Shown: positions 1 through 8,276, numbered from the stretch's first letter. The stretch is 18,235 nt of DNA from an uncultured Lachnospiraceae bacterium (GCA_910585065.1 CAJUCG010000038.1:1-18235); one strand, 5' to 3'. The notes: generated by a model from the letters alone, not told the origin. Numbers and translations are program-made.

Positions 1-1
1 T

Positions 2-2884
2 ATGTTGGCTGCCGAGAAGGTAAAAGAGGAAGAAGAGATACCAGTACCTGACGAAACCATTGATTTCCGCGTTCTTGCAACGGGAGATCTCCACGGACAA
101 TTAACTGCATTTAACTATGAAACCGGAAAAGAAGATCCGACTTCGGGACTCTCAAAAATTTCCACCTTAGTCAGCCGTGAGCGCACTGAGGCAGGCGGAA
201 AGGCAAATACCATTTTAGTGGACGCTGGCGATGTCCTCTACAATTACTATGCCAACTACCTCTATGAGAACTATCCGGATGAGGTTCAGCCGATCTATCA
301 GGCAATGTCCTATATGAAGTATGACTGCATCACCCTTGGAAATCATGATTTCGATTACTCGTGGGACTATCTTTATGGGCAGCTAGAAAAGTCCGGACTT
401 TTAAAGAAAACACTGGTCTGCAATGCAGTTTATACGGAAACCGGCGAGTATCCATTTAAACAATCCGCCATTTTCACCAAAAATATGATCACTTCAAGCG
501 GGCGTACAATCAGTGTAAAAATCGGAGTCGCAGGTGCGACCTACAAGGGTTTTTCCGGCAGACGCTACCGCTATGGCGGCTTTCTTGACGGCTTAGATAT
601 CTATTCGAGCATCAAGGCGGAAGCCGCCGATCTAAAGGCGCGGGGTGCGGATATCGTTGTTGCTGTTATCCATGGCGGCGTGGGACTTTTAAGCGGATCA
701 AACACGGATACACAGGCGGGTGCAAGGCTTGCAAAGCTTGCCAATGTGGATGCTGTGATCTGCTCCCACTCACACGAAACCTTTCCCAGCACCGACGAAA
801 CCTTTAAAGATATCAACGGCGTGGATGAAACCACGGGCACCTATTACGGCACGCCAATAATTGAAACGGGCAGCTATGCACAGGGACTTGGCGTAATTGA
901 ATTTACGCTCGCCGTGGATGAGAATGACAAAATTTCCATCTATAATGCTATTTCTTCGGTTCGCCCGGTCAAAGCTTCCACAAAGGAACGCCAGGCGATC
1001 GTGGATTACGCTGAACCCTACAAACAAGAAATTCTTAAAAAAGCAGATAAAACCAAATATGAGATTGCGGATGGGCTTGTCTATACCAATGTGGACTGTG
1101 TGGTGCAGGATTCCGACCTCTACCAGTTAATGAATGATGCCAAACTGCATTTTGCTTCGTCTTACATTGCGGACAATACGCCGGAATACAGTGATTATCC
1201 CATTATCGCCGCTACCATCAACCATTTGGATGACCGCTCAAAGTCCATTTATTTAAACGGCAGCTTAAAAGAAAGCGATATCTCCTCATTACTCGCGCTC
1301 TCCAGCAGTGAGCGTTCCAGCGGATATATCCATATCTACAAGCTTTCCGGCACGAATTTAATTGAGTGGCTGGAATACAATGCCAGCATCTATGGCACGG
1401 TGGGAACAGCATTGCCAGAATTTTTGTCCTCCTACGCTGAAAAAAATCCGGAGGTTTCCAGTCTGCTGCGCGAAGAAAACTTAAAGAATTGGCAGAGTTT
1501 CTTTACATTTGACGGCATTTCCTACGAGATCGATCTCACGGTGGAGCCGCGCTATGATGCTTCTGCCAAGCTGCTGCGCTACACGCACCGCATTAAAAAT
1601 TTAACTTATCAGGGAAAAACGGTAACTCCGGATATGACCTTTCTCGTCACCATGGATTCAGTAAACAAACGCTACAAATTTATGCCGACGGATGACAATT
1701 CTATTTTTGCCTCGGCAAAACACCCGTTTGCAAACAGCCATGATGTACTGATGGATTATATTAAAGAGCTTTCCACCTTTGGACCGCTGCGCGTGAAGGC
1801 GGACAATAACTGGCATTTCTCTGTACCGGAGAACTATCAGTTTATCGCCGCCGTCCCAAGGGAATATGACAAATATATTAAAAAACAGGAATGGTACGAA
1901 AAGCGGGTGAAAAGTGGATCGGAATATTATTATTATCTTGGCTCCATAAAACCTGCCATTCAGGATATTCATGCAGTAGCCTCCCCGGATATCACGGAGG
2001 CAACCAACCGCAAAATTCCAGTAAAGGTCTACGCCTCGACCGCACCGGGAGAAAAAATCACGGAGATCCTATATCTTACGGGCACTGCGCGCTCCGTTAC
2101 AAATGACCGGTGGGAACTTTCAGGAAAGGACGCATCCGACGGAGTATTTACCATTAGAAAAAATGGGAAGTACAGTATACGGGTAACGGATTCACTTGGG
2201 CGTATGCGGATTACGCATATTGTTATTGATAACTTTGATTCTTCAATACTGGAAATGCCAAAGGTCAATACAATGACCAACCGCAATGAATATGTAAATG
2301 GCAGGGCGATTGCCGGCTCCACCATTCACATCGCTCTCCCGGATGGCACAATCATATCAGAAAAAACTGCGGATGATGGAAATTTTTCCATTCTGATCCC
2401 AATGCCGCGCACAAACGATCTCTACACGATCTGGGCGACGAAGAACGGAGTAAGCAGTCTTCCGATTGAGACTACCATACGAAAAACGGGCGCGAACCGT
2501 CCGAGTGCAAACCCGCTCTATCCGCTTGAAACCGAGATTACAGGAAAGACGGATCAGTATACAACACTCTCTGCGCGCCTTGGCTCCACAGTATATGTGG
2601 GGTACGGTGAGAAGGAAGCCTACAGAGGATCCAGTATTTACCAATCCTGGCACAAGATAGTGGAAACGGATGTCTCCATCGACCGAAAGGGAAACTTTAC
2701 CATCTCTCTTCCGCGGGAAGTTCAGCTTGGAGAAAACTGGATTCTCTATGCCACCGATCGCAATGGCAACGCGAGCCGTATTGTCAATGTGATTGTACAG
2801 GAAGAGTCCGCTGCTTCCTCCTTAACCGAAGAACTTACAGAAATCGGCAATGAATTGCCGGGCGAAGCAAAAGAAATCGAGTAA
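2..2884 (+). CDS. CpdB-like secreted 2',3'-cyclic nucleotide phosphodiesterase / 5'-nucleotidase family protein, 5'-truncated by window
   Basis: This is a large bifunctional metallophosphoesterase of the UshA/CpdB family. The calcineurin-like domain fills about residues 20-330. It carries the di-metal ligands in order: GDLHGQ (D29, H31), DAGD (D77), GNHD (N114-D116), VIHGG (H224) and CSHSHE (H256, H258). A 5'-nucleotidase C-terminal domain follows at about 340-630; its GISYEID and LTYQGK stretches resemble CpdB/YfkN more than UshA. About 300 further residues contain Ig-like beta repeats (roughly 690-930). Family members hydrolyse extracellular nucleotides or cyclic nucleotides for phosphate or nucleoside salvage. 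The first visible ATG lies at the window edge, with no room for a ribosome binding site, and the protein starts with an acidic linker. The true start and signal peptide are therefore probably upstream. No LPXTG motif or terminal membrane segment is visible. Exact substrate is unknown. Confidence 0.9.
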   Translation: MLAAEKVKEEEEIPVPDETIDFRVLATGDLHGQLTAFNYETGKEDPTSGLSKISTLVSRERTEAGGKANTILVDAGDVLYNYYANYLYENYPDEVQPIYQAMSYMKYDCITLGNHDFDYSWDYLYGQLEKSGLLKKTLVCNAVYTETGEYPFKQSAIFTKNMITSSGRTISVKIGVAGATYKGFSGRRYRYGGFLDGLDIYSSIKAEAADLKARGADIVVAVIHGGVGLLSGSNTDTQAGARLAKLANVDAVICSHSHETFPSTDETFKDINGVDETTGTYYGTPIIETGSYAQGLGVIEFTLAVDENDKISIYNAISSVRPVKASTKERQAIVDYAEPYKQEILKKADKTKYEIADGLVYTNVDCVVQDSDLYQLMNDAKLHFASSYIADNTPEYSDYPIIAATINHLDDRSKSIYLNGSLKESDISSLLALSSSERSSGYIHIYKLSGTNLIEWLEYNASIYGTVGTALPEFLSSYAEKNPEVSSLLREENLKNWQSFFTFDGISYEIDLTVEPRYDASAKLLRYTHRIKNLTYQGKTVTPDMTFLVTMDSVNKRYKFMPTDDNSIFASAKHPFANSHDVLMDYIKELSTFGPLRVKADNNWHFSVPENYQFIAAVPREYDKYIKKQEWYEKRVKSGSEYYYYLGSIKPAIQDIHAVASPDITEATNRKIPVKVYASTAPGEKITEILYLTGTARSVTNDRWELSGKDASDGVFTIRKNGKYSIRVTDSLGRMRITHIVIDNFDSSILEMPKVNTMTNRNEYVNGRAIAGSTIHIALPDGTIISEKTADDGNFSILIPMPRTNDLYTIWATKNGVSSLPIETTIRKTGANRPSANPLYPLETEITGKTDQYTTLSARLGSTVYVGYGEKEAYRGSSIYQSWHKIVETDVSIDRKGNFTISLPREVQLGENWILYATDRNGNASRIVNVIVQEESAASSLTEELTEIGNELPGEAKEIE

Positions 2885-2917
2885 TTTTTATCTGTGTTTA
2901 CACGCATTTGCACTTTT

Positions 2918-2990
2918 TAGGGATGTCGCACAAAGAAAAAATTTAATTCACTATATATTGTATTATTTCTTCTTTATGCGACATCCCCTA
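2918..2990. repeat. 73-bp near-perfect palindrome (hairpin, possible MITE-like element or bidirectional terminator)
   Basis: The outer arms are TAGGGATGTCGCA and its complement TGCGACATCCCCTA, with pairing continuing through AAAGAA/TTCTTT around an A+T loop. Left and right arms differ at two places that become G-U wobble pairs only in a minus-strand transcript, so the stem is best formed in RNA read from the pyruvyl transferase gene. No clear U-tract follows on either strand. The right end overlaps the TAG stop codon of that gene. It sits between two convergent genes, so a terminator role is plausible, but the TA-ended arms also resemble a small inverted-repeat mobile element. Confidence 0.7.
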
Positions 2991-4109
2991 TAAAAGACTA
3001 TTTTTTAAAAACTCTCTGGAGTTTTCTTGAAGTGTTTTTAGCCGCAGCTTTACTTTCTCGTAATCCGGCATTAAAATTTTCCCATCTCCCGGCAGTTTTT
3101 CTTCCCCTTCCACAAGATGATCACTTAATTCCATCTGCTCCAAAAGATAGCGCATACGCTCCGGATACAATTTGTGAGGGACAGTAATAAAATCGCGCTC
3201 ATAGAGAATAGCAAACAAAGTTGCATGAAAAGAATTTGTCACCACAAACGATGCACCTTCAACCAAGCCGATAAACTCCTTTGGACCCGCATCCGCAAAC
3301 CTTCCAAGTTCTCCATCATATTGCCTCTTCCCCCGATTCTGCACAATTGGAAGATTTAATGCTCTTGACATTGCCGCCGCAATCTTTTTTACATTTTCAT
3401 CTTCACCAATAATATGCACTAAAAGATATTCTTTATGAAAACGTGAGGGCTGCTTTAGTGCATCAAAATCGGATTTTTCTAACAGGAGCGTCGGGTCTGC
3501 CACCACCGAGATCTCCTTGTTTACTAGCGGAGTTAAAAGCTCTTTCGCCGACTGTTCACGCACAGAAATTGCACTATATCTTTGCAAACTTTTCGCAAAA
3601 AACTCTTGTTCCTCAGAAGTTAGTTCTGTCTTACCAATACTTGAAGCGTAGGAAATCCTCTTTTTTCCTGTATGGTCAAACTCAAGAAAATACGCGGGAT
3701 TCAATCCCTTTGTGATCGAGGAATTCCAGACTTGATCACTCCCCGTAATCAATACATCATACGGTGCGCCTGCATTCTGCTCTTCTAATTCCTTATAGGA
3801 AGTAAAGGGCTTTGTCGTGTGCATTGTTCGATGGATAAAATCCTCAAACTTTTTTGCCTTCTTAATACGCTCCCTTTCGGTCAGATGAAATTTTACCCGA
3901 CGAAGCCCATTGTAGACCACATTCAGCCCCGAATTTGCAAAGCGTTTCCGCTTTACAAAAAGCCGATATACCTCATCAATTTCCGGAAACCGGCAATTGA
4001 TAATCAACGCCTGATGCCCCTCTTTTTCCAGATAGCGTTGAAGCGACCATGCCTGCAATACACAGCCATAATTATATGCTGAGTTGATGGTGATAATCCC
4101 AATTTTCAT
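2988..4109 (-). CDS. Polysaccharide pyruvyl transferase family protein (CsaB-like)
   Basis: The 373-residue protein matches the polysaccharide pyruvyl transferase family, which adds ketal pyruvate from phosphoenolpyruvate to cell-wall or capsular sugars. Visible family signatures are the N-terminal GIITINSAYNYGCVLQAW, the central GSDQVWN, SYASSIG, the AISVREQSA stretch, DPTLLL, and the C-terminal SFHATLFAI followed by a conserved basic region. I chose the ATG at 4107-4109, which begins MKIGIITI and has GGAAGGAG about 12 bases upstream. A TTG eight codons earlier is possible but less natural. It lies 41 bp downstream of the glycosyltransferase gene on the same strand, so the two probably form an envelope-polymer operon. 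Its stop codon lies inside the downstream palindrome. The acceptor sugar cannot be read from sequence. Confidence 0.88.
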   Translation of the reverse strand: MKIGIITINSAYNYGCVLQAWSLQRYLEKEGHQALIINCRFPEIDEVYRLFVKRKRFANSGLNVVYNGLRRVKFHLTERERIKKAKKFEDFIHRTMHTTKPFTSYKELEEQNAGAPYDVLITGSDQVWNSSITKGLNPAYFLEFDHTGKKRISYASSIGKTELTSEEQEFFAKSLQRYSAISVREQSAKELLTPLVNKEISVVADPTLLLEKSDFDALKQPSRFHKEYLLVHIIGEDENVKKIAAAMSRALNLPIVQNRGKRQYDGELGRFADAGPKEFIGLVEGASFVVTNSFHATLFAILYERDFITVPHKLYPERMRYLLEQMELSDHLVEGEEKLPGDGKILMPDYEKVKLRLKTLQENSREFLKNSLL

Positions 4110-4150
4110 AAGCCCTAACCACTCCTTCCCCAATGAAATAAAAAAGGTAT

Positions 4151-6037
4151 TTAATCTGCAAAAAGATTTCCAAAATTTTCCATAATCGTCTGATTATAGT
4201 CCTCAAATGAAATCTCAAGCGGCTTTACCTCCCCGCGCATAAAGGCCTCCATCCCAAGGAGTAAACCCTTTTCGCTGTTCTCAACAAGATATCCATGATA
4301 ATCGCGCATAAAATCACCCGAACCGGGAATATCCGTCGCTACAATCGGCACCTTTAATGTCGCTGCCTCCAAAAGTACCAATCCAAATGGCTCGCGGTCA
4401 GACGGCAGCAAAAAGAGATCGCAGTTTTTTAAGATCGGGAACGGATTTGCGATCGCGCGCACAAACACAATGCGCGCAGCGCAGGCAAGCGAAGCGGCAT
4501 ACTGCACAGTTTCCTGATAAAATGCACCATACCCTCCAATCAGAATCAAATATACTTCTGGATACTGCCCTGCAAACTGTTCAAATGCGCGAAGCAGCTT
4601 TTTATGCCCTTTTTCCGGCGAAAAACGCCCGATAGTAATAAACTTTTTGCTTTTCTTGTCCTGCAAAATTTCCTGCAATCGCTCTGTGCCAATACTGATT
4701 ATGGTTTCTGCATCCGGTTTCAATTCCTGCTCTGCTTTTTTTCGTACCCTCAAATCATCGTGCGGGTTTTCTATTATTACCACATTTTTCTGGTTTGGCT
4801 CAATCTTGCGCAGTGCGTTCTTGACTGCCGGACTGATTGCCACCACCTTATCATACTTATGATAGGCGTGTTTTAGGGTGAGCAGATGCTGGTTGCCCTT
4901 TTCTCTAATTTCTTCATCCATATCATTATGGGCAAAAATAGCTTTTTTTACCGGCGCGTACAAAAATAACATTGTTCCATATGGCGCGTATCCTGTAAAA
5001 TGTACAATTCCATCAAGGGGAACAAGACCATACCGCTTTCGATATTCTCTGCAAAATAACTCTTTTAGTGTTTTCTCCACCCATTTTGTCTCAATATTCA
5101 TCGAAAAATAAAGCTTAAATGCGAGCGTTTCCGCCCAGGTTTTCTCCGTAATATTCCCGCTCATTGGCATTAGGGCAGCCGCATCCGAAATACTATTTAG
5201 ACGTTCCGGATTTTCTGCAAACTGCTCCTTGGGAAAGGCAAAATAGTAGTTTGTCCTCCTCACATCCACAAGGCGAAGCAGATTTTGTAGGGAAGTCGTG
5301 ATCCCATTCGGGCGAAAATCCGAGCAGTAGATTAGGATATTTTGGTTCCCATTTGGCTCCACCCCCTCCTCCGCACAGCATTTCTCCCCCAATAATACAT
5401 GGCGGAGAATCCGTCCTGCTGCCTCTAAAAAGTCAGAATCTGAAAGACCATTTTGCAAACTGCCTTCTAAAAGAATTTTTCCCCTCCAGATATTTTGCAG
5501 CATATACGCAGTTATAATTTCTTCTTTCCCATCCTTGTCCGGACAGAGAAGATAATCCGCAATCTGCAAATTATGCTGAATATTCCCTAAGATATATGCG
5601 CGGTTAAATGTAAGGTGTTCCATTTTTTCTTTTGGCATTTTCCAGGTATTAAGATAAACCTGTCCATCCCTCTTGATAAACCAAGAGGGAAGCGCAGCAT
5701 CATTAAACAGATACTTTGCCGCTGCAAGACATTTTCTGTACTTTTTTGAGGAAGTTTTCACCATATGCACATTATGGATATCGCCGCGCTCAAGCATCCG
5801 CCCAAATACATCCATCTTAGAACTCTCCGCTGCCAAATACACCGTAAATTTCGAAAAGGATTCCGCACAGAGCCCTTTTAGCAGATAAAAAATATCTTCT
5901 GTCAATTCTTTTCCGCCCGCAGACTCCAAAAAAACAGCATCTTCCTCCAGAGCTTCCTTTTTCAAAGCATTGATATAATATGTGGTCTGTGAAATATATC
6001 TCACTTTATCAAGCATCTTTTTTATCTTCCCAAGCAT
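4151..6037 (-). CDS. Fusion of degenerate TagF-like (CDP-glycerol glycerophosphotransferase) module and GT4 glycosyltransferase
   Basis: The product is 628 residues. The C-terminal half (about 233-628) is a GT-B fold glycosyltransferase family 4 enzyme: it shows NILIYCSDFRPNGI, GRFSPEKG near 471-478, and the EX7E pair in REPFGLVLLEA (about E549/E557) that binds the sugar nucleotide. The N-terminal part (about 25-215) resembles CDP-glycerol glycerophosphotransferases: WFIKRDGQVYLNTW and a later ILGNIQHN...DYLLCP. The usual NTWHGTP active-site motif reads NTWKMP here, so the histidine is gone. The start is the ATG at 6035-6037, preceded by AGGAGGGG. An ATG 18 codons upstream directly abuts the T-run of the tRNA terminator and has no ribosome binding site. 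First gene of a two-gene operon with the pyruvyl transferase. Likely role is teichoic-acid-like or capsule polymer assembly; acceptor unknown. Confidence 0.85.
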   Translation of the reverse strand: MLGKIKKMLDKVRYISQTTYYINALKKEALEEDAVFLESAGGKELTEDIFYLLKGLCAESFSKFTVYLAAESSKMDVFGRMLERGDIHNVHMVKTSSKKYRKCLAAAKYLFNDAALPSWFIKRDGQVYLNTWKMPKEKMEHLTFNRAYILGNIQHNLQIADYLLCPDKDGKEEIITAYMLQNIWRGKILLEGSLQNGLSDSDFLEAAGRILRHVLLGEKCCAEEGVEPNGNQNILIYCSDFRPNGITTSLQNLLRLVDVRRTNYYFAFPKEQFAENPERLNSISDAAALMPMSGNITEKTWAETLAFKLYFSMNIETKWVEKTLKELFCREYRKRYGLVPLDGIVHFTGYAPYGTMLFLYAPVKKAIFAHNDMDEEIREKGNQHLLTLKHAYHKYDKVVAISPAVKNALRKIEPNQKNVVIIENPHDDLRVRKKAEQELKPDAETIISIGTERLQEILQDKKSKKFITIGRFSPEKGHKKLLRAFEQFAGQYPEVYLILIGGYGAFYQETVQYAASLACAARIVFVRAIANPFPILKNCDLFLLPSDREPFGLVLLEAATLKVPIVATDIPGSGDFMRDYHGYLVENSEKGLLLGMEAFMRGEVKPLEISFEDYNQTIMENFGNLFAD

Positions 6038-6091
6038 CCGCACCCCTCCTTTTTTCGCACCGACATCATTCCCCTTCGCATCTATGCGCAT

Positions 6092-6126
6092 AAAAAAAGA
6101 TCGGAAACAATTCCATGTCTCCGATC
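6092..6126 (-). terminator. Intrinsic terminator of tRNA-Gln
   Basis: On the minus strand GATCGGAGAC and GTTTCCGATC form a 10-bp stem with one G-U pair and an 8-base loop. Seven T residues follow immediately (complement of the A run at 6092-6098). It begins 7 bp after the tRNA 3' end. This is a classic Rho-independent terminator. Confidence 0.9.
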
Positions 6127-6132
6127 ATCTTA

Positions 6133-6204
6133 CAGGGCTACAAGGATTCGAACCTTGAAATGCTGGAATCAGAATCCAGTGCCTTACCATTTGGCGATAG
6201 CCCT
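6133..6204 (-). tRNA. tRNA-Gln (anticodon CTG)
   Basis: The minus strand folds into a full cloverleaf. The acceptor stem is AGGGCTA/TAGCCCT with discriminator G. The D arm is GCC/GGC. The anticodon arm is CTGGA-TTCTGAT-TCCAG, giving anticodon CTG, which reads CAG (Gln). The T arm is CAAGG-TTCGAAT-CCTTG. The 3' CCA is not encoded and must be added after transcription. It has its own upstream promoter and downstream terminator, so it is a monocistronic tRNA gene lying between the CDF and GT4 genes. Confidence 0.95.
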
Positions 6205-6240
6205 ACGCTCTTTGTAGTCACTTTGCTGACCACGAATGCT

Positions 6241-6269
6241 ATTATAATACAGACGGAGAAAAAATGCAA
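6241..6269 (-). promoter_or_regulatory. Sigma-A promoter of tRNA-Gln
   Basis: On the minus strand TTGCAT (6264-6269) is followed after exactly 17 bases by a perfect TATAAT (6241-6246). The tRNA 5' end lies about 37 bases downstream of the -10 element. It lies between the CDF stop codon and the tRNA. Confidence 0.85.
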
Positions 6270-6287
6270 GCACTTTTTTAAAAAATT

Positions 6288-7466
6288 TTATTTTTTCTGG
6301 ACAAAGCTATTTTCCAGATGCATTACACATTCGCAGCGTGCATCCTGCCGCCGGACAAGCTCCATAATCTGATGTACCAGTGACATCTCCTGCTCCTGCC
6401 CATAGGAATACGGAACCACAAGATCAAAAATTAAATTGATCTGCTCCTTTCCATTAATCACGCGGAAATCATGAATGGAGGCATCCGGCTCCAACTCCCC
6501 TACGATCTCGGCAACCATCCTTTTATGCTCTAACACAGAAGCATCGCGCACCTCCACAGGATCCATATGAATCACAAGAAAAATATTTAAATCCCGCAGC
6601 ACTTCGCGCTCGATCTGATCAATCAGCTCATGTGCGGACTCAATATTGGACTCATTGGAAACCTCCGCGTGAATTGTCGCCATCGAATGTGTTGGTCCGT
6701 AATTGTGGACAATCAGATCATGGCTGCCAAGAATCCCGTCATACCCTTCCACCTTTGCGGTAATCTTATCATATACCTCCGGATCAATCGCCTCTCCCAA
6801 AAGGGGTTCTAACGTATCCTTTGCAATATTAAATCCTGCAAACAGCACAACAAGCGAGACAATCACTCCCATATAGCCGTCCACCAAAAATCCCGTCCAT
6901 TTTCCAATCAAAAGCGAGAGTACTGTAGCGGATGTAACCATAACATCTCCAAAAGAATCCGCCGCTGTCGCCTCCATCACTTTCGAATGAATTTTCCTGC
7001 CCAGCCTGCGATTAAAAAATGCCATCCAAACTTTTACAAAAATAGAAAAGGCAAGCAGAACCACGATCACCCAGTCAAAATGAATCCTCTCCGGGTGCAA
7101 TACTTTTTCCACTGAACTTTTCAGACAGGAAAATCCTACTTCCAACACCAAAAATGCCACAATCAACGCCGCAATATACTCGTATCGTCCATGTCCAAAC
7201 GGATGTGCCGCGTCCGCCGGCCGCCCGGCCAATTTCACTCCGACAAAACTAATAATCGAGGAAGCCGCATCGGAGAGATTGTTAAACGCATCCGCCATCA
7301 CGGAAATGCTTCCCATCAGCAGTCCCCCTGTAAGCTTTACCGTAAAAAGCAAGAGATTGCAGCAAATCCCCACAATACTTGCAAGCACTCCGTAAGCCAT
7401 ACGTACTTTCTCATCCTGCACCCTCTCCCGATCCTTTATAAAAATTCGAACTAAAAAATCTGTCAT
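6288..7466 (-). CDS. Cation diffusion facilitator (CDF) metal exporter, probably Mn2+ type
   Basis: A 392-residue CDF transporter with six membrane segments in the first ~220 residues, followed by a long cytoplasmic ferredoxin-like dimerisation domain. CDF proteins export divalent metals by proton antiport. Signatures are MADAFNNLSDAASS in TM2, AHPFGHGRYEYI before TM3, and ADSFGD in TM5. The transport site reads N...D (TM2) and D...D (TM5), the N-D-D-D arrangement described for manganese exporters such as pneumococcal MntE, rather than the histidine-containing zinc site. Manganese specificity is therefore inferred. The start is the ATG at 7464-7466; GAGGAAA lies at good distance from it but is too close to the ATG six bases upstream. 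The cytoplasmic tail is longer than the minimal family (about 170 residues) and contains a second basic/hydrophobic stretch near HDFRVINGKEQINLIFDLVVP. Confidence 0.92.
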   Translation of the reverse strand: MTDFLVRIFIKDRERVQDEKVRMAYGVLASIVGICCNLLLFTVKLTGGLLMGSISVMADAFNNLSDAASSIISFVGVKLAGRPADAAHPFGHGRYEYIAALIVAFLVLEVGFSCLKSSVEKVLHPERIHFDWVIVVLLAFSIFVKVWMAFFNRRLGRKIHSKVMEATAADSFGDVMVTSATVLSLLIGKWTGFLVDGYMGVIVSLVVLFAGFNIAKDTLEPLLGEAIDPEVYDKITAKVEGYDGILGSHDLIVHNYGPTHSMATIHAEVSNESNIESAHELIDQIEREVLRDLNIFLVIHMDPVEVRDASVLEHKRMVAEIVGELEPDASIHDFRVINGKEQINLIFDLVVPYSYGQEQEMSLVHQIMELVRRQDARCECVMHLENSFVQKK

Positions 7467-7614
7467 ACCCATTTCCTCATTCCGCAGAGCAAAAATATCC
7501 TTTCCTCGATAAATTTAACACCTGTTTTGCTCTATCCGCTCTATTATACACGAAAAATTTTACAATTACTATGCATTTTTTAAAATTTTACTTTCTTTTT
7601 TTCCGAATAGGCTT

Positions 7615-7661
7615 TATAATGAATTGTAACAATATAGTATATGCTCGACAGTTCTATATTG
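7615..7661 (+). promoter_or_regulatory. Putative -10 element and leader inverted repeat upstream of the acidic protein gene
   Basis: A perfect TATAAT lies at 7615-7620, but the -35 region is weak (T-rich, no TTGACA). Just downstream, CAATATAG (7630-7637) and CTATATTG (7654-7661) form a perfect 8-bp inverted repeat with a 16-base gap, ending about 10 bases before the GGAGGTC ribosome binding site (7671-7677). It could be an operator or a leader hairpin. Confidence 0.45.
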
Positions 7662-7683
7662 ATCGAAAAAGGAGGTCAAGACC

Positions 7684-8091
7684 ATGAAGAAGTTTGGAAA
7701 ATTTTTATTTGGAACAGTATCGCTTGCCGCTGCAGTAGGTGGCATCTACTGTCTCTACAAGAACCGGATCAACAAAGATACGGATGAAGATTTCGACGAT
7801 TTTGACGAGGACGAAGAGGAAGATTTCGATGTATCCGCCGAGCCGGAAGACCGCGAGTATGTATCCATCACCATCACATCGGACGATGCCGAGCAGGAAA
7901 CCTCTGACAAGGAAGAGTCTTCCGACAAAGAAGAACTCGACGATTCCAACGGGGACGAGCCGGATACAGAAAAAGAGACCGATGCCTCCGATGTGCAGAC
8001 TGACGAGCCAGAAACCGCAGATGAAGAAGAGGCGGCAGCCGAAAGCACCACTGCCTACGCAGACACCAAAACTCCTTCAACTGAAGCATAA
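7684..8091 (+). CDS. Small membrane-anchored, highly acidic hypothetical protein
   Basis: The 135-residue product is not recognised as a named family. Residues 1-7 are basic (MKKFGKF) and about 8-25 form one hydrophobic segment (LFGTVSLAAAVGGIYCLY), followed by KNRINK. The remaining ~100 residues are dominated by Asp, Glu, Ser and Thr, with runs such as DEDFDDFDEDEEEDFD. The layout suggests a membrane-tethered, intrinsically disordered polyanionic tail; with positive residues on both sides of the hydrophobic segment the topology is uncertain. The ribosome binding site AAAGGAGGTC is near-perfect with 6-base spacing, which supports real translation. It is divergent from the CDF gene and convergent with the sigma/anti-sigma operon. 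Metal or cation binding by the acidic tail is possible but only a guess. Confidence 0.8.
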   Translation: MKKFGKFLFGTVSLAAAVGGIYCLYKNRINKDTDEDFDDFDEDEEEDFDVSAEPEDREYVSITITSDDAEQETSDKEESSDKEELDDSNGDEPDTEKETDASDVQTDEPETADEEEAAAESTTAYADTKTPSTEA

Positions 8092-8226
8092 AGTGTGAAC
8101 GAACCGAAAAATTGCGGCAATTTTAAGATTATAAGTTCGTTCACACGACCTGTTTGCGCTGCGGGCGCAAACGAGGGCGGATTAGCTGCTCCCGAAAAGC
8201 GGTCGCAGCATGACCGCAAGTGTGAA
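8091..8226. repeat. Composite hairpin array flanked by 9-bp direct repeats
   Basis: Three structures lie in series. First is a 12-bp perfect outer stem, GTGTGAACGAAC (8093-8104) with GTTCGTTCACAC (8135-8146), enclosing an inner AAAATTG-CGG-CAATTTT hairpin (8108-8124). Second is GTTTGCGC-TGCGG-GCGCAAAC (8152-8172). Third is GCGGTC-GCAGCAT-GACCGC (8199-8217). The nonamer AAGTGTGAA occurs at both ends (8091-8099 and 8218-8226). No U-tract follows any stem. It may be an intergenic repeat unit or a structured RNA rather than a simple terminator. Confidence 0.6.
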
Positions 8227-8276
8227 AAGGGCATAAGGAAAACAAAGGGATTTTGAAAGTGACCCCTTTCATACAA

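Noticed and set aside
7755..8051. Long Ser-rich reading frame on the minus strand opposite the acidic protein gene
   Set aside because: It is the complement of repetitive GAA/GAC/GAT codons and has no ribosome binding site. The plus-strand gene has a near-perfect one.
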